The translations under genes were made by a program, and so were the position numbers. Below are positions 34,067 to 42,263 of a stretch of 51,145 bases of DNA, in pieces (positions within the stretch are counted from its first letter, which is position 1; the number at the start of each line of letters is the position of its first letter). A model generated the notes under the pieces. That model worked only from the letters and a program-made list of their open reading frames with translations. It had not been told where the DNA came from and ran no database searches. The DNA is from Ardenticatena sp. (lineage in GTDB: Bacteria; Chloroflexota; Anaerolineae; Ardenticatenales; Ardenticatenaceae), in the NCBI GenBank assembly GCA_015487975.1, contig WFOS01000093.1, forward strand, positions 1 to 51,145. The letters are read 5' to 3'.

Positions 34067-36751
34067 TTACACGGCTTTCTCGATCTTCACCACAGGAGAT
34101 TCCAGACCGCCACCTGTCAACGCATTCCATTCAGTCCCATCCACATCCACCGGAACAATGACGATACCTGGCGGCACCCCCTTGTCGATGCGTGCCGGGG
34201 CTTCGACCTGCACGCCATTGCGTGCCAGGCGCACCAGGTCACCTGACTGCACACCCAATGGCTCGGCGTCAACCGCACTCAACACCACTTCTGGGCGTGC
34301 ACGGCGTTGGTCGAGCAAGGTGCTGCGCCGGATGAGGGTGCCGTTATCGTAAAGCCGTGTTTGCGGGACAGCACGCAAGCCCTCAGCAGTAGGCACAGGC
34401 TGTAATTCGTGCCAGCGCAATGCAAATTTGGGGCGCCGCGCTTCGGCCGCCACTTCCCACTGGCGGCCAAACCAGGAATTGAGTGTGGCCGTGCCAGTGT
34501 AGATGTGATGGCGAGCAGCCGTCGTGCTCCATTCGATTGGCTCGCCTTCGAGATTGTCGTAGGTCATCTTCTTGTATATCTTGACCTGTTTGGCAATCTC
34601 TTGCATCACATCGTCGGCGAGCGTGTACAGTGGCCAGGCGGCATCGAAACGTTCCGCCAGTTGCGCCAAAATCCACCAATCGGGCATGGCATCACCCGGC
34701 GGCTGCAAGGCCTCATCCATGCGCTGCACACGGCGTTCATACGATGTGTAGGTGCCATCGCGCTCGGCAAACGCCGCAGCAGGCAACACGACGTCCGCCA
34801 ATTGTGCGGTTTCCGTCAGGAAGATGTCCTGAACGACCAGGAATTCCAGATTTTCGAGCACAGCACGGCTCCCCGGGCGGTCGCGCACGGGATCGGCAGC
34901 CATGATGTACATGGCTTTCAAGCCAGCAGTGCCATTCAGCATGGCGTCGATATCGGCGCCAATGGCATCAGCGGGTTCATACCCGGGCAGCAGATGCGGC
35001 AATACGCCCATATCGTTCGCGCCCTGTGTGTTGTTGTGCGGCCAGAGCGCCATCAACCCACTGTTGGGCTGACCAGCCTTGCCTGTCGCGGTCAACAACG
35101 CCACAAGCGCGTCCACCAGCGTCGGCGCATTCACCCCCGCACCGACCAGTGCCTCGCGCCCTATCATGACAACGACGTGTTCGGCAGTGGCAATGGCGTC
35201 GGCAGCGGCTTCTACCGCGTCGGCAGTCGAACCGGCCTGCGCCAGCAGATCATCTTGCGAAAGGGCTTCGAGTGCGACCAGCACTTCATCTTTGCCGCTC
35301 AGTTTCTTGTATGCCCCAAACGGTTCATCCACACGTGCCAGCACGGCTTTGAGCAACGCCACGACAGCGTGGGCTTCGCCACCAACGCGGTAATCGAGGG
35401 TGTGTGTGGCTTCGGCATGCTCTTTCACGCGGCGAGCCTGCGCCACAATGACGCTTGCCCCATTGCGGCGAGCTTTGCGTACACGCAAATACGTTACCGG
35501 CTGGGCTTCGTTCACATCGGTTCCTACCATGAGAATAGTGGTGCCTTTGCCCAGCCCGTTCAGGTTCGATTCACTGGCCAGCCCCACTTCGGCGACCGCC
35601 TGCTCGATTCCCGTGCCAACTGGCCACGCCACGCGGTGATCGATGTTGGGCGAACCGAGCACATCGCGGAAGAATTTCACAAAGAGATACAAGTCTTCGT
35701 TGGCGGCCCGGCCACCGGCAATCCCCCCGACGGCCGACGGCCCATCAGCAGCAATCACGGCCGAAAGCCGATTGGCAACATATTCCAGCGCTTCGCCCCA
35801 CGTGACGTCGCGGAATTGCCCATCCTCACCTTTGATGAGCGGCGTCGTCAGGCGGTCTTCAGCACTCACAAAGTGATGCCCGAAGCGCCCTTTATCGCAA
35901 ATCCAGATTTCGTTCACCCATTCGTTCTGGCGCGGCATGATACGCTTGATCTCGCCCGCCCGTTCACCAATGACGATATTGCACCCGACAGGGCAATGGG
36001 GGCAGATACTGGGCACGTTGTTGAGTTCCCACACACGTGCCTTGAAGCGAAAATCTTCGGTGGTCAACGCCCCCACTGGGCAGATATCGGTTGTGTTGCC
36101 GCTGAAATAGGAATCGAAGGGAATCTCACTGACGCTCACGATATGTTGGCCACGCCCACGGTCAGCAAAATCGAGCACGGGGTCGTTGGCAATCTCATCG
36201 CAGAAGCGAATACATCGCGAGCAATAGATGCAGCGTTCGCGGTCGAGCCAGATGAGCTCACTCAGCGGAATGGGTTTTTCGAAATGCAATTTGTACGGCT
36301 TGTAGAAACGGCTCAAATCCGGCCCGTAGGCGAACGTGAGGTCTTGCAATGGACATTCGCCACCTTTGTCGCACACAGGGCAGTCGAGTGGGTGGCTCGT
36401 CAGCAAGAATTCCAGTGTTCCACGCCAAGCGTCCTGCACTTCGGGGATGTTGACTTCGACGTGCATCCCTTCGCTCACAGGCGTTGTACACCCCGTCATC
36501 AGGCGCGGGAACCAGCGAATGACGGGATTCCCGTTCTCGTCCAGTTCCAGCTCGCCGGTGCGTGTGCGCGCGGGTGTCCCCACACGAACCAGGCACATGC
36601 GGCACATACCGACCGGTGTCAGTTTCGAGTGGTGGCAGAAGACGGGAATTTCAATCCCTGCTGCCTTGGCTGCCTCGACAATCGGCGTTCCGGCAGGCGC
36701 CTGAACGGGCTGACCATCGATGTAAATGGTAACAAGATTTTGTTCGCTCAT
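34067..36751 (-). CDS. nuoG: NADH-quinone oxidoreductase subunit G
   Basis: 894 residues. The N-terminal ~250 residues carry Fe-S clusters: a 2Fe-2S set (CHHSKLTPVGMCRMC and a distal Cys), an HxxxCxxC-type N5 region (HPLDCPVCDKGGECPLQ) and N4 (RCIYCSRCIRFCDE). The CPHCPVGC...WICDKGR set near 245-280 supplies the extra N7 cluster, found in only some complex I enzymes. The rest is a molybdopterin-oxidoreductase-like domain ending in a MopB-type C-terminus near 770-890. It transfers electrons from NuoEF toward NuoB/I. Confidence 0.95.
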   Translation of the reverse strand: MSEQNLVTIYIDGQPVQAPAGTPIVEAAKAAGIEIPVFCHHSKLTPVGMCRMCLVRVGTPARTRTGELELDENGNPVIRWFPRLMTGCTTPVSEGMHVEVNIPEVQDAWRGTLEFLLTSHPLDCPVCDKGGECPLQDLTFAYGPDLSRFYKPYKLHFEKPIPLSELIWLDRERCIYCSRCIRFCDEIANDPVLDFADRGRGQHIVSVSEIPFDSYFSGNTTDICPVGALTTEDFRFKARVWELNNVPSICPHCPVGCNIVIGERAGEIKRIMPRQNEWVNEIWICDKGRFGHHFVSAEDRLTTPLIKGEDGQFRDVTWGEALEYVANRLSAVIAADGPSAVGGIAGGRAANEDLYLFVKFFRDVLGSPNIDHRVAWPVGTGIEQAVAEVGLASESNLNGLGKGTTILMVGTDVNEAQPVTYLRVRKARRNGASVIVAQARRVKEHAEATHTLDYRVGGEAHAVVALLKAVLARVDEPFGAYKKLSGKDEVLVALEALSQDDLLAQAGSTADAVEAAADAIATAEHVVVMIGREALVGAGVNAPTLVDALVALLTATGKAGQPNSGLMALWPHNNTQGANDMGVLPHLLPGYEPADAIGADIDAMLNGTAGLKAMYIMAADPVRDRPGSRAVLENLEFLVVQDIFLTETAQLADVVLPAAAFAERDGTYTSYERRVQRMDEALQPPGDAMPDWWILAQLAERFDAAWPLYTLADDVMQEIAKQVKIYKKMTYDNLEGEPIEWSTTAARHHIYTGTATLNSWFGRQWEVAAEARRPKFALRWHELQPVPTAEGLRAVPQTRLYDNGTLIRRSTLLDQRRARPEVVLSAVDAEPLGVQSGDLVRLARNGVQVEAPARIDKGVPPGIVIVPVDVDGTEWNALTGGGLESPVVKIEKAV

Positions 36752-36786
36752 GGCACTCTCTGTTCCGTTTACCCTGTCTTGTTCCG

Positions 36787-38058
36787 CTATTGCGTTCCAG
36801 CTTCGACAACAGGAATATCCTTCGCATGCAGGTACATTTCATCGCCAAAGTACTTGTACACCGCCTGCACCACGCCACGCGATGATTCACCAAGTGGGCA
36901 GAAACACTTATTGGTCATTTGGTCGCTTACCTGCTTGAGCAATTCGACATCGGTACGCGTTCCCCGCCCGCTCACAATACGTGTCAGCAACATTTTTTGC
37001 CAGTAGGTGCCTTCGCGGCAGGGGCTGCACTTCCCACAGGATTCATGGCGATAGAACGCCACCATCTTGTAGGTCAGCCATGCCATGTCGGTCTGGTCGT
37101 CGATGACTATCACCCCACCAGAGCCCCCCATCGAACCGACGGCCGCCAAATCGTCGAACGTCAGCGGTGTATCGAGGTGCTCTTCGGTCAAAATTGGGGC
37201 TGAAACACCACCGGGGATGAACGCTTTGAACCCGCGCCCCTTCCAGATGCCACCTGCATGCTCGAAGATGAGTTCGCGTGCGGTGACGTTGGTAGGCAAC
37301 TCGTACAGACCAGGGCGCACCACATGCCCGCTGACACCATAAATGCGTGTCCCAGGGTTCTTTTCGGTTCCCCACTGGCGATACCAATCCGCCCCGTGGC
37401 GCAAAATGCCCGGCAAATTCGAAAGCGTTTCCACGTTGTTGATGACAGTTGGCTTTCGCCACAACCCCTCGACGGCGGGGAATGGTGGTTTCAAGCGAGG
37501 TTGCCCCAGATAGCCTTCGATGCTGTTCAACTGCGCGGTTTCTTCACCACAAATGTAGGCACCCGCTTCGCGGTGCAGGTAAATGTTCAGGCTGAACCCT
37601 GTGCCCTGGATGTTTTCGCCCAACCAACCATGTGCCTTTGCATCGGCAATGGCTTTCTGCAACTGTTGGGCAGCATACGAAAACTCGCCGCGGTGGTAGA
37701 TGTACGCCGTGCTGGCCTGGATTGCGTATGCGGCGATGATGATGCCCTCGATGAGCTGGTGCGGGTTGTTTTCGACGATTTCACGGTCTTTGAATGTACC
37801 TGGTTCCCCTTCGGCAAAGTTGCAGACCAGGTATTTGGGGAAGATATCCTTGGGCACAAACCCCCATTTGACGCCTGTTGGAAAGCCGGCGCCCCCACGC
37901 CCACGCAACCCCGATTGCTTGACGATGTCGATCACCTCGTCGGGGCTTTTTTCGAGCGCGGCCTTCAACCCTTCGTAGCCGCCATTGGCGACATACACAT
38001 CGTACTCGTCGATATTCGGAATCTCACGGTGTCGCAACAGCAGATAGACTTGTTCCAT
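36787..38058 (-). CDS. nuoF: NADH-quinone oxidoreductase subunit F
   Basis: 423 residues, the NADH- and FMN-binding subunit. GLRGRGGAGFPTGVKW near 50-65 binds FMN/NADH, GAYICGEETAQLNSIEG near 170-186 is canonical, and the N3 cluster ligands are in ESCGKCSPCREG near 345-356 with a later Cys near 395. It starts 11 bp after the nuoE stop. No fused or extra domain is present. Confidence 0.97.
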   Translation of the reverse strand: MEQVYLLLRHREIPNIDEYDVYVANGGYEGLKAALEKSPDEVIDIVKQSGLRGRGGAGFPTGVKWGFVPKDIFPKYLVCNFAEGEPGTFKDREIVENNPHQLIEGIIIAAYAIQASTAYIYHRGEFSYAAQQLQKAIADAKAHGWLGENIQGTGFSLNIYLHREAGAYICGEETAQLNSIEGYLGQPRLKPPFPAVEGLWRKPTVINNVETLSNLPGILRHGADWYRQWGTEKNPGTRIYGVSGHVVRPGLYELPTNVTARELIFEHAGGIWKGRGFKAFIPGGVSAPILTEEHLDTPLTFDDLAAVGSMGGSGGVIVIDDQTDMAWLTYKMVAFYRHESCGKCSPCREGTYWQKMLLTRIVSGRGTRTDVELLKQVSDQMTNKCFCPLGESSRGVVQAVYKYFGDEMYLHAKDIPVVEAGTQ

Positions 38059-38069
38059 GGCGCTCCCTC

Positions 38070-38603
38070 TCAGGCGTCCGACGGCTCTTCACGCGGCTCG
38101 AAGCGCAACGGGCCATTGGGCGGCAAGCCGTTGGCACGCACGAGGTCTAAAATTTCATCGATGCGTTGCGGCGTCAGGTTCGCAAAATACTGGAAGTTGA
38201 TTTGCATGACCGGTGCCGCTCCACATGCCGCCAAACAGACAGCCTGCTGCGCCGTAAACAAACCGTCGGGCGTCGTTTCGCCGTCCTTGATTCCCAATTT
38301 GTCAAGCAGGTACTGGTACACCTCTTCCGACCCCACCAGCGCACACGGCATATCAGTACAAAAGCGGATGACATATTTCCCAACAGGCTCTTTGAAATAG
38401 AGCGAGTAAAAGTGCGCAACAGCGTACACATCGGTGGGGTCGAGCTCGCAAATCTGCGCGACTTCACGCATTGCCTCTTGCGAGACGTAGCCATATTCCT
38501 CTTGTGCAAGCCACAACAACGGCATGACGGCCGCCCGTTTTTCAGGATAGCGGCTCAAAATATCATCAACTTCCTCGCGGTGCTTCTGGTACAGGTTGTT
38601 CAT
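38070..38603 (-). CDS. nuoE: NADH-quinone oxidoreductase subunit E
   Basis: 177 residues, a thioredoxin-like [2Fe-2S] subunit (N1a). The ligands are the CTDMPC pair near 86-91 and the CLAACG pair near 127-132, all four Cys present. The ATG at 38603 was preferred to an in-frame TTG at 38615. It starts 14 bp after the nuoD stop. A DILSRYPEKRAAVMPLLWLAQEE N-terminal helical bundle precedes the fold. Confidence 0.95.
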   Translation of the reverse strand: MNNLYQKHREEVDDILSRYPEKRAAVMPLLWLAQEEYGYVSQEAMREVAQICELDPTDVYAVAHFYSLYFKEPVGKYVIRFCTDMPCALVGSEEVYQYLLDKLGIKDGETTPDGLFTAQQAVCLAACGAAPVMQINFQYFANLTPQRIDEILDLVRANGLPPNGPLRFEPREEPSDA

Positions 38604-38617
38604 AGCATCCACCAATT

Positions 38618-39913
38618 CTACCGGTCGATTTCACCTAACACGGGGTCCAGGCTGGCGATGATCGCAATCAAGTCCGCCACGAGCCCGCCTTCGGCCATGT
38701 GGGAGATGATTTGCAAGTTGTTGAAGCTCGGCGAGCGCATGTGTACACGGTACGGACGTGCGCTTCCATCGCTCACCACGTAGAAGCCTATTTCACCACG
38801 CGGCCCCTCGATGGCAGCATAGGCTTCACCCGGTGGCACCAGCATCCCTTCCGTCCAGAGCTTGAAGTGGTGAATCAAGGCTTCCATCGAGAGGTAAATC
38901 TCCTCTTTAGGGGGCGGGGCCACCTTGTGATTGTCCACACGGTGCGGGCCCCCTGGCAATTTGTCGAGTGCCTGGCGAATGATCTTGATGCTTTCGCGCA
39001 TTTCTTGCATACGGACTCGGTAACGATCGAACACGTCGCCGTGTGTGCCCACTGGCACGTCGAACTCAAATTCCGAATAGACCGAATAGGGCATCGCCTT
39101 GCGCAAATCCCACGCGACGCCGGTGGCACGCAAAATAGGCCCTGTCACACTCATGGCCATCGCCGTTTCGGCATCCACGACCCCCACGCCTTGCGTGCGT
39201 TCACGCCAGATGGGGTTGTTGGTCAACAAGGCTTCGTATTCATCGATGCGCGAGGGCATCAAATCGATGAACGAGGCCACGACCTCCTCGAAGCCATCGG
39301 GAATATCCCAGGCCAATCCGCCCGGCCGGAAGTAGGACATCATCATGCGAGCGCCGGTTACCATCTCGAAAATATCGAGAATCATCTCGCGCTCACGGAA
39401 GGCATAGAGGAAGACACTCATCGCGCCAATATCGAGCGCGTGGGTCCCCAACCAGACAAGGTGGCTGCTGATGCGCTGCAATTCTCCCATGATGACGCGC
39501 ACATATTCGGCACGCGGCGGAATTTCGACTTCGAGGAGTTTTTCAACGGCCATGCAGTACGCCCACGTGTTGAACACGTTGGAGAGGTAGTCCGTGCGTG
39601 GTGTGAGGGTAACCCCTTGTTCGTATTTTTTGTACTCGAACGTTTTTTCGATCCCAGTATGCAAAAACCCGATATCCGGCTCCACACGCACCACGCGCTC
39701 ACCTTCCAGTTCGAGGAAGAGGCGCAACACACCGTGCGTCGAGGGGTGTTGCGGGCCCATGTTGAGCAGCATGCGGGGCCCCGACTCCCCTTCTTCCCAC
39801 GTGGGAATCAGCATCTGTTCCAGCTGACGCTCGCGCATTTCCTCGTGCAATTCCCAGGCACCGCGCTGGTCGCGCCCTAACAACCAGTTGACAGCGTTTT
39901 GGAGCATGCCCAT
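38618..39913 (-). CDS. nuoD: NADH-quinone oxidoreductase subunit D
   Basis: 431 residues, the 49-kDa homologue lining the quinone site. The key His/Tyr environment is normal here: [11 protein letters not shown] at 51-61 and Y97 in EYKKYEQG, the Tyr that contacts the quinone head. This is the conventional copy; the triple fusion at 42263-44725 has a different residue at this position. The N-terminal ~35 residues (LLGRDQRGAWELHEEM...) are an extension with no clear role. An ATG two codons further in is an alternative start. Confidence 0.96.
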   Translation of the reverse strand: MGMLQNAVNWLLGRDQRGAWELHEEMRERQLEQMLIPTWEEGESGPRMLLNMGPQHPSTHGVLRLFLELEGERVVRVEPDIGFLHTGIEKTFEYKKYEQGVTLTPRTDYLSNVFNTWAYCMAVEKLLEVEIPPRAEYVRVIMGELQRISSHLVWLGTHALDIGAMSVFLYAFREREMILDIFEMVTGARMMMSYFRPGGLAWDIPDGFEEVVASFIDLMPSRIDEYEALLTNNPIWRERTQGVGVVDAETAMAMSVTGPILRATGVAWDLRKAMPYSVYSEFEFDVPVGTHGDVFDRYRVRMQEMRESIKIIRQALDKLPGGPHRVDNHKVAPPPKEEIYLSMEALIHHFKLWTEGMLVPPGEAYAAIEGPRGEIGFYVVSDGSARPYRVHMRSPSFNNLQIISHMAEGGLVADLIAIIASLDPVLGEIDR

Positions 39914-39937
39914 AGGAGGCTCCCTTCTCTCACCCTC

Positions 39938-40474
39938 TCAAGATTTGGCGTATGGTTTCTTCGCGTCGATTTCTTCGAAATTGTGGGTAAACTGCACAGG
40001 TTCGTAGCCCAACGGGTAATCCTTGCGAAGTGGGTGTCCATCCCAATCTTCCGGCATGAGAATACGTTTGAGGTTGGGATGCCCCTCGAAGTGGACGCCA
40101 AACATATCGTACACTTCGCGCTCGCAAAAGTTCACTCCAGGCCAGACCGTCGTCAACGTTGGCACGGTTGGCTTTTTCCCGCCAACACGTACCGCCAGGC
40201 GCACGCGTTCACGACGGCTGAGCGAGAGCAGATGATAGACAACGCGAAAACGTTCTTTGTCCTGAGGAAAATCCGCCGCGGTGACATCGACACACATTTC
40301 GAAACCACGCTCGTCGCGCAACCAACGCGCGACATCCGGCAATGCCTTGGGCGTCAGGGTAATGGTGGTTTCACCCAACCGTTCGGTAATGTCCAATACA
40401 GCCTCGCCGAACGTTTCGCGCACCAGATCGGCTGTCGTAGGTTCGGTTGTTGTTTCGATATCCGTGCGATCCAT
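39938..40474 (-). CDS. nuoC: NADH-quinone oxidoreductase subunit C
   Basis: 178 residues, the 30-kDa homologue, a structural peripheral-arm subunit without cofactors. The signature [31 protein letters not shown] is split over about 113-143. The ATG at 40474 has an AGGAG site; a longer in-frame start 22 codons upstream is less likely. A Thr/Glu-rich N-terminal extension (ETTTEPTTADL) precedes the conserved part. 221 bp separate it from the nuoB stop, the longest gap in the nuoA-M part, and no gene is seen there. Confidence 0.95.
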   Translation of the reverse strand: MDRTDIETTTEPTTADLVRETFGEAVLDITERLGETTITLTPKALPDVARWLRDERGFEMCVDVTAADFPQDKERFRVVYHLLSLSRRERVRLAVRVGGKKPTVPTLTTVWPGVNFCEREVYDMFGVHFEGHPNLKRILMPEDWDGHPLRKDYPLGYEPVQFTHNFEEIDAKKPYAKS

Positions 40475-40694
40475 TCGCACACTCCTTGTTTCCAATGCGG
40501 AAGTTCTGCACACCACAAGCGACAAATGGTGTTTGTGCATTTTATCACATGCAGGCGGCCACCTATTCTGTCAGAAAACAGAAAAGAGCGCAACTTGGTC
40601 CGTTCATTCATTGCATTCGCAAAAAAAGGGGCGTCGCCGCGCACATATCCCGAACCGCCCCTTCATTGGCCGTATCTCGTTGCTGGCATGGTGC

Positions 40695-41240
40695 TCATTC
40701 ACTGCGAATGTCGATCGCCCCCACATGCAACACTTCGCCAGCACGCTGTCGTGCAATTTTGCGCTGCAATTGCAACACGCCATCGATCAATGCTTCGGGG
40801 CGCGGCGGGCAACCGGCCACGTACACATCCACAGGCACAATCTCATCCACACCCTGCACAATGGCGTAGTTGTTGAAGATACCGCCACACGAAGCACAAT
40901 CCCCCATTGCAATCACGTACTTGGGTTCCGGCATCTGGTCATAGAGACGACGCAACACAGGCGCCATTTTGCGGCTTAGCCGCCCAGCAACAATCATCAA
41001 GTCGGATTGGCGTGGCGATGCACGCATCAATTCCATCCCAAAGCGGGACATGTCGTAGCGGCTCGATTGCGCCGACATCATCTCGATGGCACAGCATGCC
41101 AACCCAAACAACATCGGCCAGATGGAATTGGCACGTGCCCAGGCCACCGCCTGATCGAGCGTCGTCAGAACGATACCTGGTGCGCCGCTTTTGTTCGGGT
41201 CCAACAGCAAGGGGTCCGTCTTCGGATTCAGTTCTCCCAT
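40695..41240 (-). CDS. nuoB: NADH-quinone oxidoreductase subunit B
   Basis: 181 residues, carrying cluster N2, the last electron carrier before quinone. Ligands: tandem Cys in [10 protein letters not shown], Cys in GDCASCGG, and Cys in [11 protein letters not shown]. The ATG at 41240 overlaps the nuoA stop by 13 bp and follows an AGGAG site. A longer upstream in-frame start would read through nuoA. Confidence 0.96.
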   Translation of the reverse strand: MGELNPKTDPLLLDPNKSGAPGIVLTTLDQAVAWARANSIWPMLFGLACCAIEMMSAQSSRYDMSRFGMELMRASPRQSDLMIVAGRLSRKMAPVLRRLYDQMPEPKYVIAMGDCASCGGIFNNYAIVQGVDEIVPVDVYVAGCPPRPEALIDGVLQLQRKIARQRAGEVLHVGAIDIRSE

Positions 41241-41584
41241 TCCAGCGCTCCTTTCTTCCATACGTAAATCAACCCAACCACTAACAATCCGATGAAGAGC
41301 AGCATTTCCAGCACGCCAAACAGCCCCAACTTCCGGTAGACCAATGCCCACGGGAAGAGGAAAATGGCTTCGATATCGAAAATGATGAAGAGTGTTGCCA
41401 CCAGATAGAAGCTGATGGGCATACGCTGCATGGCACGCCCAATCGGCACCATCCCCGATTCATATGGGCTGAGTTTGCGTCGCGTTGGTTTGTCAGGGCC
41501 AATGATTTCCCCCAGCACGATGATGAGAACAGCCAGCACCGTACTGACGAGCAACAACAATCCAATGGCCAGATATGGATTCAT
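41228..41584 (-). CDS. nuoA: NADH-quinone oxidoreductase subunit A
   Basis: 118 residues, three membrane helices with the loop [15 protein letters not shown] near 37-51 (KxxxYExG is the family signature) and the acidic helix [16 protein letters not shown]. It is the first gene of the complete nuoA-N set and is preceded by a hairpin terminator after the second nuoI, so it may have its own promoter, although I see none that is convincing in the 76-bp gap. Confidence 0.95.
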   Translation of the reverse strand: MNPYLAIGLLLLVSTVLAVLIIVLGEIIGPDKPTRRKLSPYESGMVPIGRAMQRMPISFYLVATLFIIFDIEAIFLFPWALVYRKLGLFGVLEMLLFIGLLVVGLIYVWKKGALEWEN

Positions 41585-41615
41585 CGTCGGTTCTCCTCAC
41601 GCGCATCGATGGCTC

Positions 41616-41650
41616 GAAAAAGGGGTGGCTTCTGGAAGTGCCACCCCTTT
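41616..41650 (-). terminator. terminator between nuoI2 and nuoA
   Basis: Minus strand arms AAAGGGGTGGC and GCCACCCCTTT (41650-41640 and 41629-41619) with a 10-base loop are followed by TTTTTCG. It may separate or only attenuate transcription between the bc/NuoBCD-I genes and nuoA-N. Confidence 0.7.
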
Positions 41651-41660
41651 GTGGTTTCGC

Positions 41661-42263
41661 TTAGCGTTCGACCGAAGATTTTTCAGCCTCTTTGGCGGCG
41701 CGCTCCGCTTCTTCACGCTCCCACGCTTTGGGGTGGGTGGCCGCATAGTACCGGGTGCTCACCAGCAGTTCCTGCATGTCGAGTACCCACGATTCGTGCC
41801 GCTCATAGGTCGAAATCTCGTAATCATGGTTCATCTTGATCGCGTCGAACGGGCAGTATTCCGAACAGAACCCACACTGCATGCAAATAGACGTATCGAT
41901 GTAAAACTCCTGACACTGTGGGATCGTTTTACCCGCGCTGTCTTTGGCTTGCACAATCCAAATACATTGCGGTGGGCAAACCTTGGCACAGATCCCACAT
42001 GAGGTGCAACGAATATCACCTGTTTCTTGCTCGTAGATGAGCATCGGGTTGTAGCGGAACCGCTCAGGCACGGGCAGGCGCTGTTCCGGGTACTGCGTCG
42101 TGATGTAGCCTGTAATTTCAGCGGGAATGCCCGTTTCCAGGTTGGCGCTCGGCGGGTCCCACTTCCCCATCGTTTTGATGTCTTGTACATAGGTGGCGAA
42201 AAAGTGCTTTGCCGTAATCGCCATCCCCTTCAAGAAGTTGAAACCAAAATCGAAGCCAAACAT
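41661..42263 (-). CDS. second NuoI-type 8Fe ferredoxin subunit
   Basis: 200 residues, clearly NuoI-like but quite different from the copy at 32315-32950. The cluster motifs are CTSCGICAKVCPPQC near 87-101 and CMQCGFCSEYCP near 126-137. An N-terminal helix KGMAITAKHFFATYVQDIK replaces the usual amphipathic helix, and a charged C-terminal tail (EREEAERAAKEAEK) is present. Its start overlaps the last base of the NuoBCD stop, so the two are translationally coupled and probably form an alternative Q-module. This copy has no proline-rich tail. Confidence 0.92.
   Translation of the reverse strand: MFGFDFGFNFLKGMAITAKHFFATYVQDIKTMGKWDPPSANLETGIPAEITGYITTQYPEQRLPVPERFRYNPMLIYEQETGDIRCTSCGICAKVCPPQCIWIVQAKDSAGKTIPQCQEFYIDTSICMQCGFCSEYCPFDAIKMNHDYEISTYERHESWVLDMQELLVSTRYYAATHPKAWEREEAERAAKEAEKSSVER

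Noticed and set aside
34409..37006. 865-codon open frame on the plus strand, opposite nuoG and the end of nuoF
   Set aside because: Shadow of highly conserved complex I genes; no recognisable domains and no start signals.
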